This document shows, one piece after another, positions 1 through 8,483 of a stretch of DNA of 64,000 nucleotides. A program made the translations under genes and the position numbers. Positions within the stretch are counted from its first letter, which is position 1. Every line of letters starts with the position of its first letter. Under the pieces are notes generated by a model. It worked only from the letters and a program-made list of their open reading frames with translations, made no database searches and was not told where the DNA came from. The stretch is taken from the NCBI RefSeq assembly GCF_034044635.1, contig NZ_JAXCLX010000002.1, forward strand, positions 496,001 through 560,000, read 5' to 3'. This stretch comes from Dongia rigui (GTDB lineage Bacteria; Pseudomonadota; Alphaproteobacteria; Dongiales; Dongiaceae).

Positions 1-1
1 G

Positions 2-79
2 AAGCGTCGTGAGCAGCAGAAGGCCGAGCGGGCACACCGTGAGGCGGTGTTGGCGGAACGGCAGGAAGCCGTCGTCTGA
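2..79 (+). CDS. C-terminal end of an unidentified protein (partial)
   Basis: An open frame runs in from the left edge and stops with TGA at 77-79, four bases before the next ATG. Only 25 residues are visible. They are highly charged (KRREQQKAERAHREA...) and look like a helical cytoplasmic tail, such as the end of a membrane transporter. The tight spacing to the GMC gene suggests an operon. In known isethionate clusters a transporter often sits next to the dehydrogenase, so a transporter is a guess from context; the fragment is too short for a family call. Confidence 0.5.
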   Translation, partial: KRREQQKAERAHREAVLAERQEAVV

Positions 80-82
80 CGC

Positions 83-1693
83 ATGGAGCCGGCGTTCGAC
101 TACATCATTGTCGGCGGCGGTTCCGCCGGCTGTGCCGTCGCTGGCCGCCTTGCCGAGAGCGGGAAATACCGCGTCGCGCTGCTTGAAGCAGGCCCAAGCG
201 GCCATGGCCTGTGGACGCGCATGCCGATCGGCTATGGCAAGACCTTCTACGAACCGCGCGTCAACTGGATGTACCAGACGGCGCCGGTGCCGGGATTGGG
301 TGGCCGCACCAGCTATTGGCCGCGTGGCAAGGTGCTGGGTGGTTCCTCCACCATCAATGCCATGGTCTATTCGCGCGGGCAGGCCGCCGATTTCGAGGAA
401 TGGGCGGCGCTCGGCAATGTCGGCTGGGGCTGGTCGGATGTCCTTGCCGCCTATCGCCGGATGGAGGACCACGATCTGGGGGCCGGGCCGTGGCATGGTG
501 CCGGCGGGCCGCTCCATGTCAGCACGATCGACCAGGACGCACATCCGCTGACGGCCATTTTTCTGCAGGCTGCGGCGGAGATGGGTCTTCCCTTCAGCCC
601 AGATCTCAATGGCGAGACGATCGAGGGCGCCGGCCATTACCAGATCACGACCCGCAAGGGTCTGCGCGAATCGGCTGCCACCGCCTATCTGAAGCCCCGC
701 CCGAATTTGTACATTTCCACCGAGACCCAGGCGACGCGCCTGTTGCTCGACGGACGTCGCGTGAGTGGCGTTGCCACAATGGAGAAGGGGCGTCAGCGCG
801 ACTTCTTTGCGGCCAAGGAGGTCATCGTCGCTGCCGGCAGCATCGGTTCGCCGCATCTTCTGCAGCTTTCCGGTATCGGCCCGGCGGGCTTGCTCAAGAG
901 GGTCGGCATAGAGGTTGCGCTGGATGTGCCCGCGGTCGGGCAGAATCTCCAGGACCACCTCTGTTACGATCACGTCTACAAATCGCGGCGTCCCAGCCTC
1001 AATGACGCGCTGGGGCCCTGGATGGGGAAGCTGAGGGTTGGGCTGCAATATCTGTTGTTCCGCAAGGGCCCGCTGGCGCTGAGCCTCAATCAGGGCGGGG
1101 GATATTATCGCTCAAGGCCCGGTCTTGCGGCACCCGACATCCAGCTCTATTTCTCACCGCTCTCATACGAACGGGCGCAAACACCGCGCGTCCGTGCGTT
1201 GATGAGCCCCGATCCTTTTCCGGGATTCAGTACTAGCGTCTCGCCGTGCAAGCCGAAGAGTGCCGGGCACCTCGCCATCACGTCGCCGGATTGGCGGGTG
1301 GCGCCGGAAATCCATCCCAACTATCTCAGCGATCCCTTCGACGTTGCGCAATTGCTCGATGGTGCCCGCTATCTCCGTCGCCTTGCGGCAACGCCGAGCT
1401 TTGCTGCCGTGATCGAGGCCGAAATGAAGCCGGGCGGGGCGGCACAATCGGACGCGGACCTCATCGCCGATATCCAGGCGCGCTGCTATTCGGTCTTCCA
1501 TCCCGTCGGCACCTGCCGCATGGGGCCGGATCCGGCCAATTCGGTGGTTGACCCGCAACTTCGCCTGCATGGTCTCGCCGGATTGCGGGTGGCGGACGCC
1601 TCGATTTTCCCGGTGATTACCTCCGGCAACACCAATGCGCCGGCGATCATGGTGGGTGAGCGTGCGGCCGAATTCGTCCTCGGCGCCCCATAA
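83..1693 (+). CDS. GMC-family FAD oxidoreductase, candidate isethionate dehydrogenase
   Basis: Glucose-methanol-choline family flavoprotein of 536 residues, the usual length. The N-terminal dinucleotide motif is VGGGSAG near residue 10. GMC signature 1 is GKVLGGSSTINAMVYSRG near residue 90, and signature 2 is GSIGSPHLLQLSGIGPA near residue 255. The catalytic pair is His473 (FHPVGTCRMG) and Asn518 (GNTNAP). These enzymes oxidise an alcohol to an aldehyde and pass electrons to FAD and then to oxygen or a respiratory acceptor. Automatic annotation would say choline dehydrogenase. Its neighbours, a TauR-like regulator and xsc, instead suggest the alcohol is isethionate, giving sulfoacetaldehyde, as for IseJ-type GMC enzymes. 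The substrate is inferred from context only. Confidence 0.88.
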   Translation: MEPAFDYIIVGGGSAGCAVAGRLAESGKYRVALLEAGPSGHGLWTRMPIGYGKTFYEPRVNWMYQTAPVPGLGGRTSYWPRGKVLGGSSTINAMVYSRGQAADFEEWAALGNVGWGWSDVLAAYRRMEDHDLGAGPWHGAGGPLHVSTIDQDAHPLTAIFLQAAAEMGLPFSPDLNGETIEGAGHYQITTRKGLRESAATAYLKPRPNLYISTETQATRLLLDGRRVSGVATMEKGRQRDFFAAKEVIVAAGSIGSPHLLQLSGIGPAGLLKRVGIEVALDVPAVGQNLQDHLCYDHVYKSRRPSLNDALGPWMGKLRVGLQYLLFRKGPLALSLNQGGGYYRSRPGLAAPDIQLYFSPLSYERAQTPRVRALMSPDPFPGFSTSVSPCKPKSAGHLAITSPDWRVAPEIHPNYLSDPFDVAQLLDGARYLRRLAATPSFAAVIEAEMKPGGAAQSDADLIADIQARCYSVFHPVGTCRMGPDPANSVVDPQLRLHGLAGLRVADASIFPVITSGNTNAPAIMVGERAAEFVLGAP

Positions 1694-1720
1694 GCCGTTG
1701 CCAGAGCCCCTGGCTTATGG
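1688..1720. repeat. 9-bp inverted repeat between GMC gene and regulator
   Basis: CCATAAGCC at 1688-1696 is matched by GGCTTATGG at 1712-1720, with an inner GCCAG/CTGGC pair inside. It spans the end of the GMC gene and the first possible ATG of the regulator. It may be an operator or a weak terminator hairpin. It has no T-run. It argues that the ATG at 1717 is not the regulator's true start. Confidence 0.4.
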
Positions 1721-1776
1721 TGACGTGGTGCCAGAACAAGCCAGATCCGGCGGATGGGACCAGCGGGGGCAAGCCA

Positions 1777-3261
1777 GTGGGCCACGACAGTCGAGCAATT
1801 TTGTTTCACTTGGAGCATGACCGGACGACGACGCTGCAGGCGCAGCTCCGGCGCATGCTGGTTTCCGCCATCCTCGACGGGCAGATTCCGGCTGGCAGCC
1901 CCTTGCCCTCCTGCAGGGCATTGGCCCAGTCGCTGAAGATTGCCCGCAACACAGTGGTGCTCGCCTACCAGGATCTCACCGAGGAAGGCTTCCTCATCGC
2001 CAAGGAGCGCAGCGGCTTCTTCGTCAACCCGGACGTGCTGTCGGCGCGCCCCAAGGAAGCCGTCAAGGGCGGCGAGGGGCCGGCCAGTGCCGATGAGCCC
2101 GACTGGGTCACCCGCTTCAAATGCCGGCCGACGGCACAGCGCAATATCGTGAAGCCGGCCAACTGGCAGGACTATCCCTATCCGTTCATTTACGGCCAGA
2201 TCGACCAGACGCTCTTTCCGCTGGCCGCCTGGCGTGAGTGTTCGCGCCAAGCGCTGAGCGTCAATTCGGTCAAGGAATGGGCCAATGACCGCTTTGCCGA
2301 GGACGATCCGCTTTTGATCGAGCAGATCCGCACGCGATTGCTGCCACGGCGCGGCGTGCGGGTCAGCGCCGACGAAATCCTGGTGACGGTGGGGGCGCAG
2401 CAGGCCCTCTATCTGTTGTCCACCTTGCTATTCGATCACAAGACCACCTTCGGCCTGGAGGATCCCGGCTATACCGACGCCCGCAACATTGCGGGACTGC
2501 GTAACTGCCGGCTGGTTTCGCTGCCCGTCGACGAACACGGGCTGATTCTGGGGCCGCATCTCGATGGTTGCGACTACGTCTATGTGACACCCAGTCACCA
2601 GTTTCCCACCACGGTCACCATGTCGCTTGAGCGGCGCCACGCCTTGCTGGAACGTGCGGCGGAGAAAGACTTCCTGCTGATCGAGGACGATTACGAGAGC
2701 GAGCTGACCCATGCCGGATCGCCGCAGCCGGCGCTGAAATCGCTTGACCGGCACGGCCGCGTTATCTTCATTTCCAGCCTTTCAAAGACTTTGGCGCCGG
2801 GCCTGCGCATGGGTTTCCTGGTGGCGCCCAAGGCGTTGGTTGCCGAGCTGCGCGCCCTGCGCCGGCTGATGATCCGCCATCCGGCCGCCAACAACCAGCG
2901 CACGGTGGCGCTGTTCCTGGCCGATGGCCACCACGACACGCTGCTGCGGCGTCTCTGCAATGTCTATCGCGAACGCTTGGCCGCCGCGGTGACCGCCATT
3001 GCCAGACATCTGCCCGAGTTCACGGTGAACCTCACGGCGGGCGGCACGGCGCTGTGGATCAAGGGGCCGAAGGATTGCGACATGGCGGCGATTGCTGCTG
3101 CGGCGGAAAAGCGCGGTGTCGTCATCGAGCCTGGCGCTGTCCACTTCCTGAACCAGCCGGGCCCAGCCAATTTCTGCCGTCTCGGCGTCTCGTCGATCCA
3201 GACCGAGCGCATCGAACCCGGCATCCGGCTGCTGGCCGAGGCGGTTCGGGAGGTGGCGTAA
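1777..3261 (+). CDS. tauR: TauR-like MocR regulator (wHTH plus aminotransferase-fold domain)
   Basis: MocR/GntR-type transcription factor of about 494 residues. A GntR winged helix comes first (PLPSCRALAQSLKIARNTVV, then YQDLTEEGFLIAKERSGFFV). It is followed by a class-I aminotransferase-like domain carrying the PLP lysine in SSLSKTLAPGLRMGF. MocR proteins bind PLP and use it to sense an amine effector. In Rhodobacter the member next to the taurine genes is TauR, and the adjacency to xsc supports that subtype. GTG at 1777 is preferred because a GGGGG run lies just upstream and homologous sequence begins here. ATG 1717 would add 20 unconserved residues and fall inside an inverted repeat. Confidence 0.75.
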   Translation: MGHDSRAILFHLEHDRTTTLQAQLRRMLVSAILDGQIPAGSPLPSCRALAQSLKIARNTVVLAYQDLTEEGFLIAKERSGFFVNPDVLSARPKEAVKGGEGPASADEPDWVTRFKCRPTAQRNIVKPANWQDYPYPFIYGQIDQTLFPLAAWRECSRQALSVNSVKEWANDRFAEDDPLLIEQIRTRLLPRRGVRVSADEILVTVGAQQALYLLSTLLFDHKTTFGLEDPGYTDARNIAGLRNCRLVSLPVDEHGLILGPHLDGCDYVYVTPSHQFPTTVTMSLERRHALLERAAEKDFLLIEDDYESELTHAGSPQPALKSLDRHGRVIFISSLSKTLAPGLRMGFLVAPKALVAELRALRRLMIRHPAANNQRTVALFLADGHHDTLLRRLCNVYRERLAAAVTAIARHLPEFTVNLTAGGTALWIKGPKDCDMAAIAAAAEKRGVVIEPGAVHFLNQPGPANFCRLGVSSIQTERIEPGIRLLAEAVREVA

Positions 3262-3278
3262 AGCCGCCGGTCCGCTCG

Positions 3279-3311
3279 CTGGCCCAAATCTGTGCCCATG
3301 GCTGGGCCTAT
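3279..3311 (+). promoter_or_regulatory. candidate MocR/TauR operator: direct repeat upstream of xsc
   Basis: CTGGCCCAAA at 3279-3288 and CTGGGCCTAT at 3302-3311 form a same-orientation repeat, 23 bp start to start, about two helical turns. MocR dimers typically bind such direct repeats, and TauR sites are described as CTGGAC-like. The repeat lies about 70 bp before the xsc start. This rests on pattern matching alone. Confidence 0.35.
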
Positions 3312-3382
3312 GACGGGGCCAGAGGCCTGCTATCGTGGCAGCAATTCGACTTCCACCCATTGAATAGAACGGACGCACGACC

Positions 3383-5158
3383 ATGAAAATGACCACGGAA
3401 GAGGCCTTCGTAAAGGTCATGCAGATGCACGGCATCGAGCATGTCTTCGGCATCATCGGTTCGGCCTTCATGCCGATCTCGGATCTCTTCCCCAAGGCTG
3501 GCATCAAGTTTTGGGACGTGGCCCATGAATGCAATGGCGGCTACATCGCCGACGGCTACACCCGTTCGACAGGCAAGATCGCGATGTGCATCGCCCAGAA
3601 CGGCCCGGGCATCACGAACTTCGTCACCTGCATCAAGACCGCCTATTGGAACCATACGCCGATGCTGCTGGTGACGCCGCAGGCCGCCAACAAGACCATC
3701 GGGCAGGGCGGTTTCCAGGAAGTCGAGCAGATGGCCCTCTTCAAGGACATGGTCTGCTACCAGGAAGAAGTGCGCGATGCCAGCCGCATGGCCGAGGTCC
3801 TCAACCGCGTCATCCTGAAGGCGCTGCGCAATTCCGCCCCGGCGCAGATCAACGTGCCGCGTGACCTCTTCACCCAGGTCATCGATATCGACCTGCCGCA
3901 GATCTATCCGATCGAAAAGCCGGCCGGCGGTGCCGAAGCGATCTCGAACGCCGCGAAGCTCCTTTCCAGCGCCAAGTTCCCGGTGATCCTGTCGGGCGCC
4001 GGTGTCGTCCTCGGCGGCGCCATCCCGGAATGCCAAGCCTTGGCCGAGCGTCTCGATGCGCCGGTCTGCTCCTCCTATCAACACAATGACAGCTTCCCGG
4101 GCTCACATCCGCTGGCCGCCGGCCCCTTGGGCTATAACGGCTCGAAGGCGGCGATGGAGCTGATCTCCAAGGCCGATGTTGTGTTGGCGCTTGGAACGCG
4201 CCTCAATCCGTTCTCGACCTTGCCGGGTTACGGCATCGATTATTGGCCCAAGAACGCCAGCATCATCCAGGTCGACATCAACCCCGACCGTATTGGCCTT
4301 ACCAAGAAGGTGAGCGTCGCCATTGCCGGTGACGCCAAGCAGGTTGCGGTCGCCATCCTCAAGCAGCTTTCCGCCGATGCCGGCAATGCCGGCCGCACCG
4401 AGCGAAAGGCGCTCATTCACCAGACGAAATCTGCCTGGCTGCAGACGCTTTCCAGCATGGACCATGAGGATGACGATGTCGGCACCTCCTGGAACCACGA
4501 CGCCCGCACACGCCAGCCGGAGCGCCTCAGCCCCCGCATGGCCTGGCGCGCCATCCAGGCGGGCCTGCCGAAGGACGCCATCATCTCCAGCGATATCGGC
4601 AACAATTGCGCCATCGGCAATGCCTATCCGACCTTCGAGAAGGGCCGTAAATATCTGGCGCCGGGCCTGTTCGGCCCCTGCGGCTACGGCTTCCCGTCGA
4701 TCATCGGTGCCAAGATCGGCTGCCCCGATACCCCGGTCGTGGGCTTTGCCGGCGACGGCGCCTTCGGTATCAGCATGAACGAGATGACCTCGGTCGGCCG
4801 CAAGGAATGGCCGGGCATCACCATGGTCGTATTCCGCAACTACCAATGGGGTGCGGAGAAGCGCAACACGACGCTTTGGTACGACAACAACTTCGTCGGT
4901 ACCGAACTCGATCCGGAACTTTCATACGCCAAGCTTGCCGAGGCCTGCGGCTTGAAGGGTGTGCAAGCGCGCACCCAGGCCGAACTCACGGCCGCGTTGA
5001 AGGAATCCTGCGAGGCGCAGAAGAAGGGCGTCACCACCTTCATCGAGGTGATTCTCAATCAGGAACTCGGCGAACCATTCCGCCGCGATGCCATGAAGAA
5101 GCCGGTCGTCATTGCCGGCATCGACCCCAAGGACATGCGCCCGCAAAAAGGTGCTTGA
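3383..5158 (+). CDS. xsc: sulfoacetaldehyde acetyltransferase
   Basis: TPP-dependent enzyme of 591 residues that converts sulfoacetaldehyde and phosphate into acetyl phosphate and sulfite, the C-S cleavage step shared by taurine and isethionate degradation. The start MKMTTEEAFVKVMQMHGIEH and the block FGIIGSAFMPISDLFPKAG are characteristic of Xsc rather than of acetolactate synthase. The C-terminal TPP/Mg motif is FAGDGAFGISMNEM, followed by FRNYQWGAEKRNTT. The enzyme is cytoplasmic. It lies 121 bp after the TauR-like gene and ends at a strong terminator. A phosphate acetyltransferase gene, often adjacent, is not in the window. The TauE-like exporter at 8.5-9.3 kb could remove the sulfite. 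Confidence 0.96.
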   Translation: MKMTTEEAFVKVMQMHGIEHVFGIIGSAFMPISDLFPKAGIKFWDVAHECNGGYIADGYTRSTGKIAMCIAQNGPGITNFVTCIKTAYWNHTPMLLVTPQAANKTIGQGGFQEVEQMALFKDMVCYQEEVRDASRMAEVLNRVILKALRNSAPAQINVPRDLFTQVIDIDLPQIYPIEKPAGGAEAISNAAKLLSSAKFPVILSGAGVVLGGAIPECQALAERLDAPVCSSYQHNDSFPGSHPLAAGPLGYNGSKAAMELISKADVVLALGTRLNPFSTLPGYGIDYWPKNASIIQVDINPDRIGLTKKVSVAIAGDAKQVAVAILKQLSADAGNAGRTERKALIHQTKSAWLQTLSSMDHEDDDVGTSWNHDARTRQPERLSPRMAWRAIQAGLPKDAIISSDIGNNCAIGNAYPTFEKGRKYLAPGLFGPCGYGFPSIIGAKIGCPDTPVVGFAGDGAFGISMNEMTSVGRKEWPGITMVVFRNYQWGAEKRNTTLWYDNNFVGTELDPELSYAKLAEACGLKGVQARTQAELTAALKESCEAQKKGVTTFIEVILNQELGEPFRRDAMKKPVVIAGIDPKDMRPQKGA

Positions 5159-5171
5159 TCCGGACCCTAAC

Positions 5172-5206
5172 AAAAAGGCGCGGAGAGCGATCTCCGCGCC
5201 TTTTTT
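5172..5206. terminator. bidirectional Rho-independent terminator between xsc and the LLM gene
   Basis: A perfect 10-bp stem (GGCGCGGAGA at 5177-5186 with TCTCCGCGCC at 5191-5200) and a 4-base loop are flanked by five A on the left and six T on the right. It can end transcripts from xsc on the plus strand and from the LLM gene on the minus strand. Confidence 0.93.
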
Positions 5207-5212
5207 CGTTTT

Positions 5213-6535
5213 TCAATGCTGAAGCAGGTTCTCCCGTAAGGTCGGTCCTGCATATTCAGTGCGGAACCGGCCACGTCGCTGCAACTCCGGGACGACCAGA
5301 TCGGCGAATTCCTCGAAGCAGCCTGGCGTGTAGGTTGCAGCCAGCATGAAGCCGTCCGCACCTCCCTCGTCGAGGAAATGCTCGAGCTGGTCGGCGATAT
5401 CCTTTGGGGTACCGATGAGGCGCGGCATGCCCATTCCTTCGGCATAGATCAGCGCCGCTTCCTTGACTGTCACCGGCGCGCCGCCCTTGGCGTAGATGAT
5501 GGAATCAAAGAGGCCCTGAATGCCCGGAATCTCGATGTTCTGCACGATGTCATCGAGCTTGTATTTCGAGAAGTCCGGCCCGAAATGGCCTGAGATCCAG
5601 GCAAGCGCCCCCTCCAGCGGGATGCATTCGCGGATGCGCTCGTATTTTTCCTGTGCCTCCGACCGCGTCAAGCCGACGACGGTCTGTACGCCATAGATCT
5701 TTTTGACGCTGCCGGGCTTGCGGTTGAAGCGGGTCTCCAAGCGGTTGGTGAGATCGTCGGAATACTCCCGCATGCGGTCGACATTGGGATGCACGGCAAA
5801 GATCGCCTCGGCATGCTTGGCCGCAAAATCGCGCCCGCGATCGGATGATCCGGCCTGCCACAGCACCGGCCGGCCCTGCGGCGAGGGTGCCACGAAGGAC
5901 CGCCCATGGCTGCGGAAGAACTCGCCGTCGAAATGCACCTCTTTCACCTTGGAGATGTCGGCGTAGATGCCGCTCTCTCGGTCGGCAATGATGGCATCCG
6001 GCGACCAGGAATCCCACAGCTGGTAGCAAAGCTCCATATACTCTTCCATCCGCTCATAACGGCCGGACCGCGCCGTCATGTCGGCGCCGTAAGCATCCCA
6101 CTCGCTTTTGGAATAGGAACTGACGACGTTCCAGGCGACGCGGCCGCTGGAGAGGTGGTCGAGACTGGAAAGACGACGCACCATGGAATAGGGGTGCTCG
6201 AATGCGGTCGACAAGGTGACGCCGACGCCAAGATGCTTCGTGGCCGTGGTGATGATCGGCACGATGGTCGATGGTTCATGCACCGGGCATTGCACGGCGT
6301 ACTTTACCGTGGCGTCGGAACTGCCTTCCCAATTGTTATAGGGTGCCAGTTCGTCGGCGATGAACATGGCGTCGAACAGGCCGCGTTCCATGGTGCGTGC
6401 CATGTGCTGCCAATAGGCCGGCTTGGTCCAATCCCAGTTGATCTTGTCCTTGGGGTGGCGCCACATGCCGGTTGCATGGCTGTTGACGCCATGTTGCACG
6501 AAACCCAGCAGATGGGCCTTCTTCTTGGCTGTCAT
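5213..6535 (-). CDS. LLM-class flavin-dependent monooxygenase (NtaA/SnaA/DszA type)
   Basis: Luciferase-like monooxygenase of 440 residues, the length of the NtaA/SnaA/DszA/DmoA branch. The start AHLLGFVQHGVNSHATGMWR, the block STAFEHPYSMVRRLSSLDHL, and SGRVAWNVVSSYS are the family's FMN-binding and barrel segments. Such enzymes use FMNH2 from a separate reductase and oxygen to oxidise polyaminocarboxylates, dimethyl sulfide, sulfones and similar substrates. No reductase gene is visible nearby. The gene lies 5 bp after a small membrane protein and behind a sodium symporter, so the three are probably one operon importing and oxidising one compound. The sulfur neighbourhood hints at an organosulfur substrate, but the sequence does not establish it. 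Confidence 0.88.
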   Translation of the reverse strand: MTAKKKAHLLGFVQHGVNSHATGMWRHPKDKINWDWTKPAYWQHMARTMERGLFDAMFIADELAPYNNWEGSSDATVKYAVQCPVHEPSTIVPIITTATKHLGVGVTLSTAFEHPYSMVRRLSSLDHLSSGRVAWNVVSSYSKSEWDAYGADMTARSGRYERMEEYMELCYQLWDSWSPDAIIADRESGIYADISKVKEVHFDGEFFRSHGRSFVAPSPQGRPVLWQAGSSDRGRDFAAKHAEAIFAVHPNVDRMREYSDDLTNRLETRFNRKPGSVKKIYGVQTVVGLTRSEAQEKYERIRECIPLEGALAWISGHFGPDFSKYKLDDIVQNIEIPGIQGLFDSIIYAKGGAPVTVKEAALIYAEGMGMPRLIGTPKDIADQLEHFLDEGGADGFMLAATYTPGCFEEFADLVVPELQRRGRFRTEYAGPTLRENLLQH

Positions 6536-6540
6536 CTGGG

Positions 6541-6828
6541 TCAGCGCTCGACGAAGAAGGCGACACCGACGGCCGCTGCCGTGAAGATGGCGAGGAACGG
6601 GCCGATATAGATCGCACTCGGCACGACACCGACCAGGGCGATGACGACGGCCGAGGCAATGACGGCAAAGATCGCGGTGCCGAGATGCCCGGCTTCATCC
6701 GGTGCCTCGGTGCTGCTGGGGTCGTTCCGGGCGGCAATGGCGCGGTTTACACCGCGCGAGAAGCCAGCCAGGAACAACAGTGTCGCGGCAAGGCCGCTCA
6801 CAAGAATGACGAGACTGATGGTCGACAT
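6541..6828 (-). CDS. small integral membrane protein, possible symporter accessory subunit
   Basis: A 95-residue protein with about three hydrophobic segments: ISLVILVSGLAATLLFLAGF near the N-terminus, then TAIFAVIASAVVIALVGVV, then IGPFLAIFTAAAVGVAFFV. A charged stretch (RGVNRAIAARNDPSSTEAP) follows the first. I start it at 6828, where a GGAAGGGA ribosome site precedes MSTIS; the frame upstream has no membrane or conserved character. It sits 16 bp after the symporter gene and 5 bp before the monooxygenase. Some SSS transporters have small membrane partners (DUF485, DUF4212), and this may be an analogue. I do not recognise the family. Confidence 0.75.
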   Translation of the reverse strand: MSTISLVILVSGLAATLLFLAGFSRGVNRAIAARNDPSSTEAPDEAGHLGTAIFAVIASAVVIALVGVVPSAIYIGPFLAIFTAAAVGVAFFVER

Positions 6829-6844
6829 GATTGTTCCCTTCCTG

Positions 6845-8320
6845 TTAGGCGATGTCTTGAGCGGCTTTGAGCGACGTGATGTCGAAACGCGTCGGTCGAA
6901 TGTAAGCGCCGAGCACGACGACAGCTCCACTGATGGCCAAGATCGACAACGTGCCGACCAGTTCCCCGTAATAGGAGCGCAAGGTCATGCCGATCAGGAT
7001 CGACAGCACGATACCCCCCACGAAACCCAGCGTGTTGGTGCGCGGCCACAGAATAGCCAGCACCAGCGGCAGCAGTATCGAGGTCTTGAGCGCATAGGTC
7101 GTCAGCACCAGAGTGGTGAAATCGATACCGCTCAGCACGATCAGCAAGGCAACCGCACCGCCCACCAGGACCGAGATCTTGGTGACGATGAACAGCGCCC
7201 GTTCCGAGGTGTTGGGGAAGTACCGCTTGACGATGTCGACGGCGACGACCGAAGAGAGCGCAGCGCTGGCCCCGTCGATGGTCGAATAGCAGGCGGCTAG
7301 GATCACCAACACATAGATGAGGACGACCGACACCGGCAGGCCCAGATGCGAGACGATATAGGGGCCGACCGCGGCGATGTCGCCACCGATATCCGTGGTG
7401 GTCAGGCCATAGGCGATGCCGACCAGGCCCAGCATGCCAAGCGCGATCGGGATCGGATAGAACAGGCCACCGGCCCAGAGGAAGGTGCGGCTCACATCCT
7501 TGGACTTCAGCGACCAGACTTTCTGCCAGAACGTTTGGTCGGCGACCGTGGCGGCAAGAAGACCGAAGGCCAGCGTGATGCCGAAGCCAGCAGCCGCATC
7601 GGGACGCAAGACCGACAGATTCCGAGCATCGGCGGCGCCTACCGCCGCAAACACACCTTCAACGCCCCCCGGCACCTTGTCGTAGACCAGGGCAATGACG
7701 ATGGCCGCCGGCACGGTGATCATCAGTGTGTTGAGTGTCGCCGTCATGACGCTGGTCCACAGCCCGCCGAAGTAAGAGTAGGCGAGGACCGCCAGGATGC
7801 CGACGATGGCCGCGATCTGCCAATCGATCCCGAAGATCGAGGAGATGACGATCGAGGTGCCTTTGAGGTTGATGAGGATTTCCAGCACGATGCCGAAAAT
7901 CATCGTCGCCGTGACGATCCCGGTCGCGACATGGGACTTGTTGAAGCGGTAGCTGGTGAATTCCGATATGGTGTAGCCATTGGGCATGTTCCGGCGCAGC
8001 ACGCGCGCGAAGGGGATCATGGCGATGACGGCAAGGCCGTTTGGCACCACGAACCAGAACAGCCCCGATAGCCCCCATTGATAGGTCATCGCGGCACTCA
8101 TCATCACGGCCATGGCCCAGGTCCAGACGGCAATCACCGAACCGACACCGAAGCCAAATCCGACCTTGCGGTCGGAGATGATGAAGTCATGCGTGTTCCG
8201 CACCAGGTATGAGCGGATGATGACTGCCAGAATGAGCGAAAAGACGCCGAGGCCGATCAATACAGTGTAGCCCAGGGCTGGTGTCAGTCCGGGCGTGAGT
8301 ACCAGTGTTGTCTTGTCCAT
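6845..8320 (-). CDS. sodium:solute symporter family transporter
   Basis: SSS-family inner-membrane transporter, 491 residues with about 13 hydrophobic helices. Recognisable segments include VWTWAMAVMMSAAMTYQWG, YTISEFTSYRFNK and LAACYSTIDGASAALSSVV, resembling the pantothenate/proline symporter core. It would bring in an organic solute with Na+. I start at 8320 (MDKTTLVLTPGL), because the upstream 20 residues of the frame are arginine-rich and unlike a transporter N-terminus. It is the first gene of the set leading to the small membrane protein and the LLM monooxygenase, so its solute is probably the monooxygenase substrate or a precursor. Confidence 0.9.
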   Translation of the reverse strand: MDKTTLVLTPGLTPALGYTVLIGLGVFSLILAVIIRSYLVRNTHDFIISDRKVGFGFGVGSVIAVWTWAMAVMMSAAMTYQWGLSGLFWFVVPNGLAVIAMIPFARVLRRNMPNGYTISEFTSYRFNKSHVATGIVTATMIFGIVLEILINLKGTSIVISSIFGIDWQIAAIVGILAVLAYSYFGGLWTSVMTATLNTLMITVPAAIVIALVYDKVPGGVEGVFAAVGAADARNLSVLRPDAAAGFGITLAFGLLAATVADQTFWQKVWSLKSKDVSRTFLWAGGLFYPIPIALGMLGLVGIAYGLTTTDIGGDIAAVGPYIVSHLGLPVSVVLIYVLVILAACYSTIDGASAALSSVVAVDIVKRYFPNTSERALFIVTKISVLVGGAVALLIVLSGIDFTTLVLTTYALKTSILLPLVLAILWPRTNTLGFVGGIVLSILIGMTLRSYYGELVGTLSILAISGAVVVLGAYIRPTRFDITSLKAAQDIA

Positions 8321-8483
8321 GAATCCCCACTTTGGCCGCACGCAAGCGCGCGGCCGATTGCGCGATAAAATCCGGGGCAATTTGATGTGAGGTGGGGCCC
8401 AAGTCGCAAACGAGCTTTGCTGTCGGCGGCCGCGAGCTATGCTTGCGCGCTGTTTGGTGGCAATGGCATCGTGATTTGCCCGC

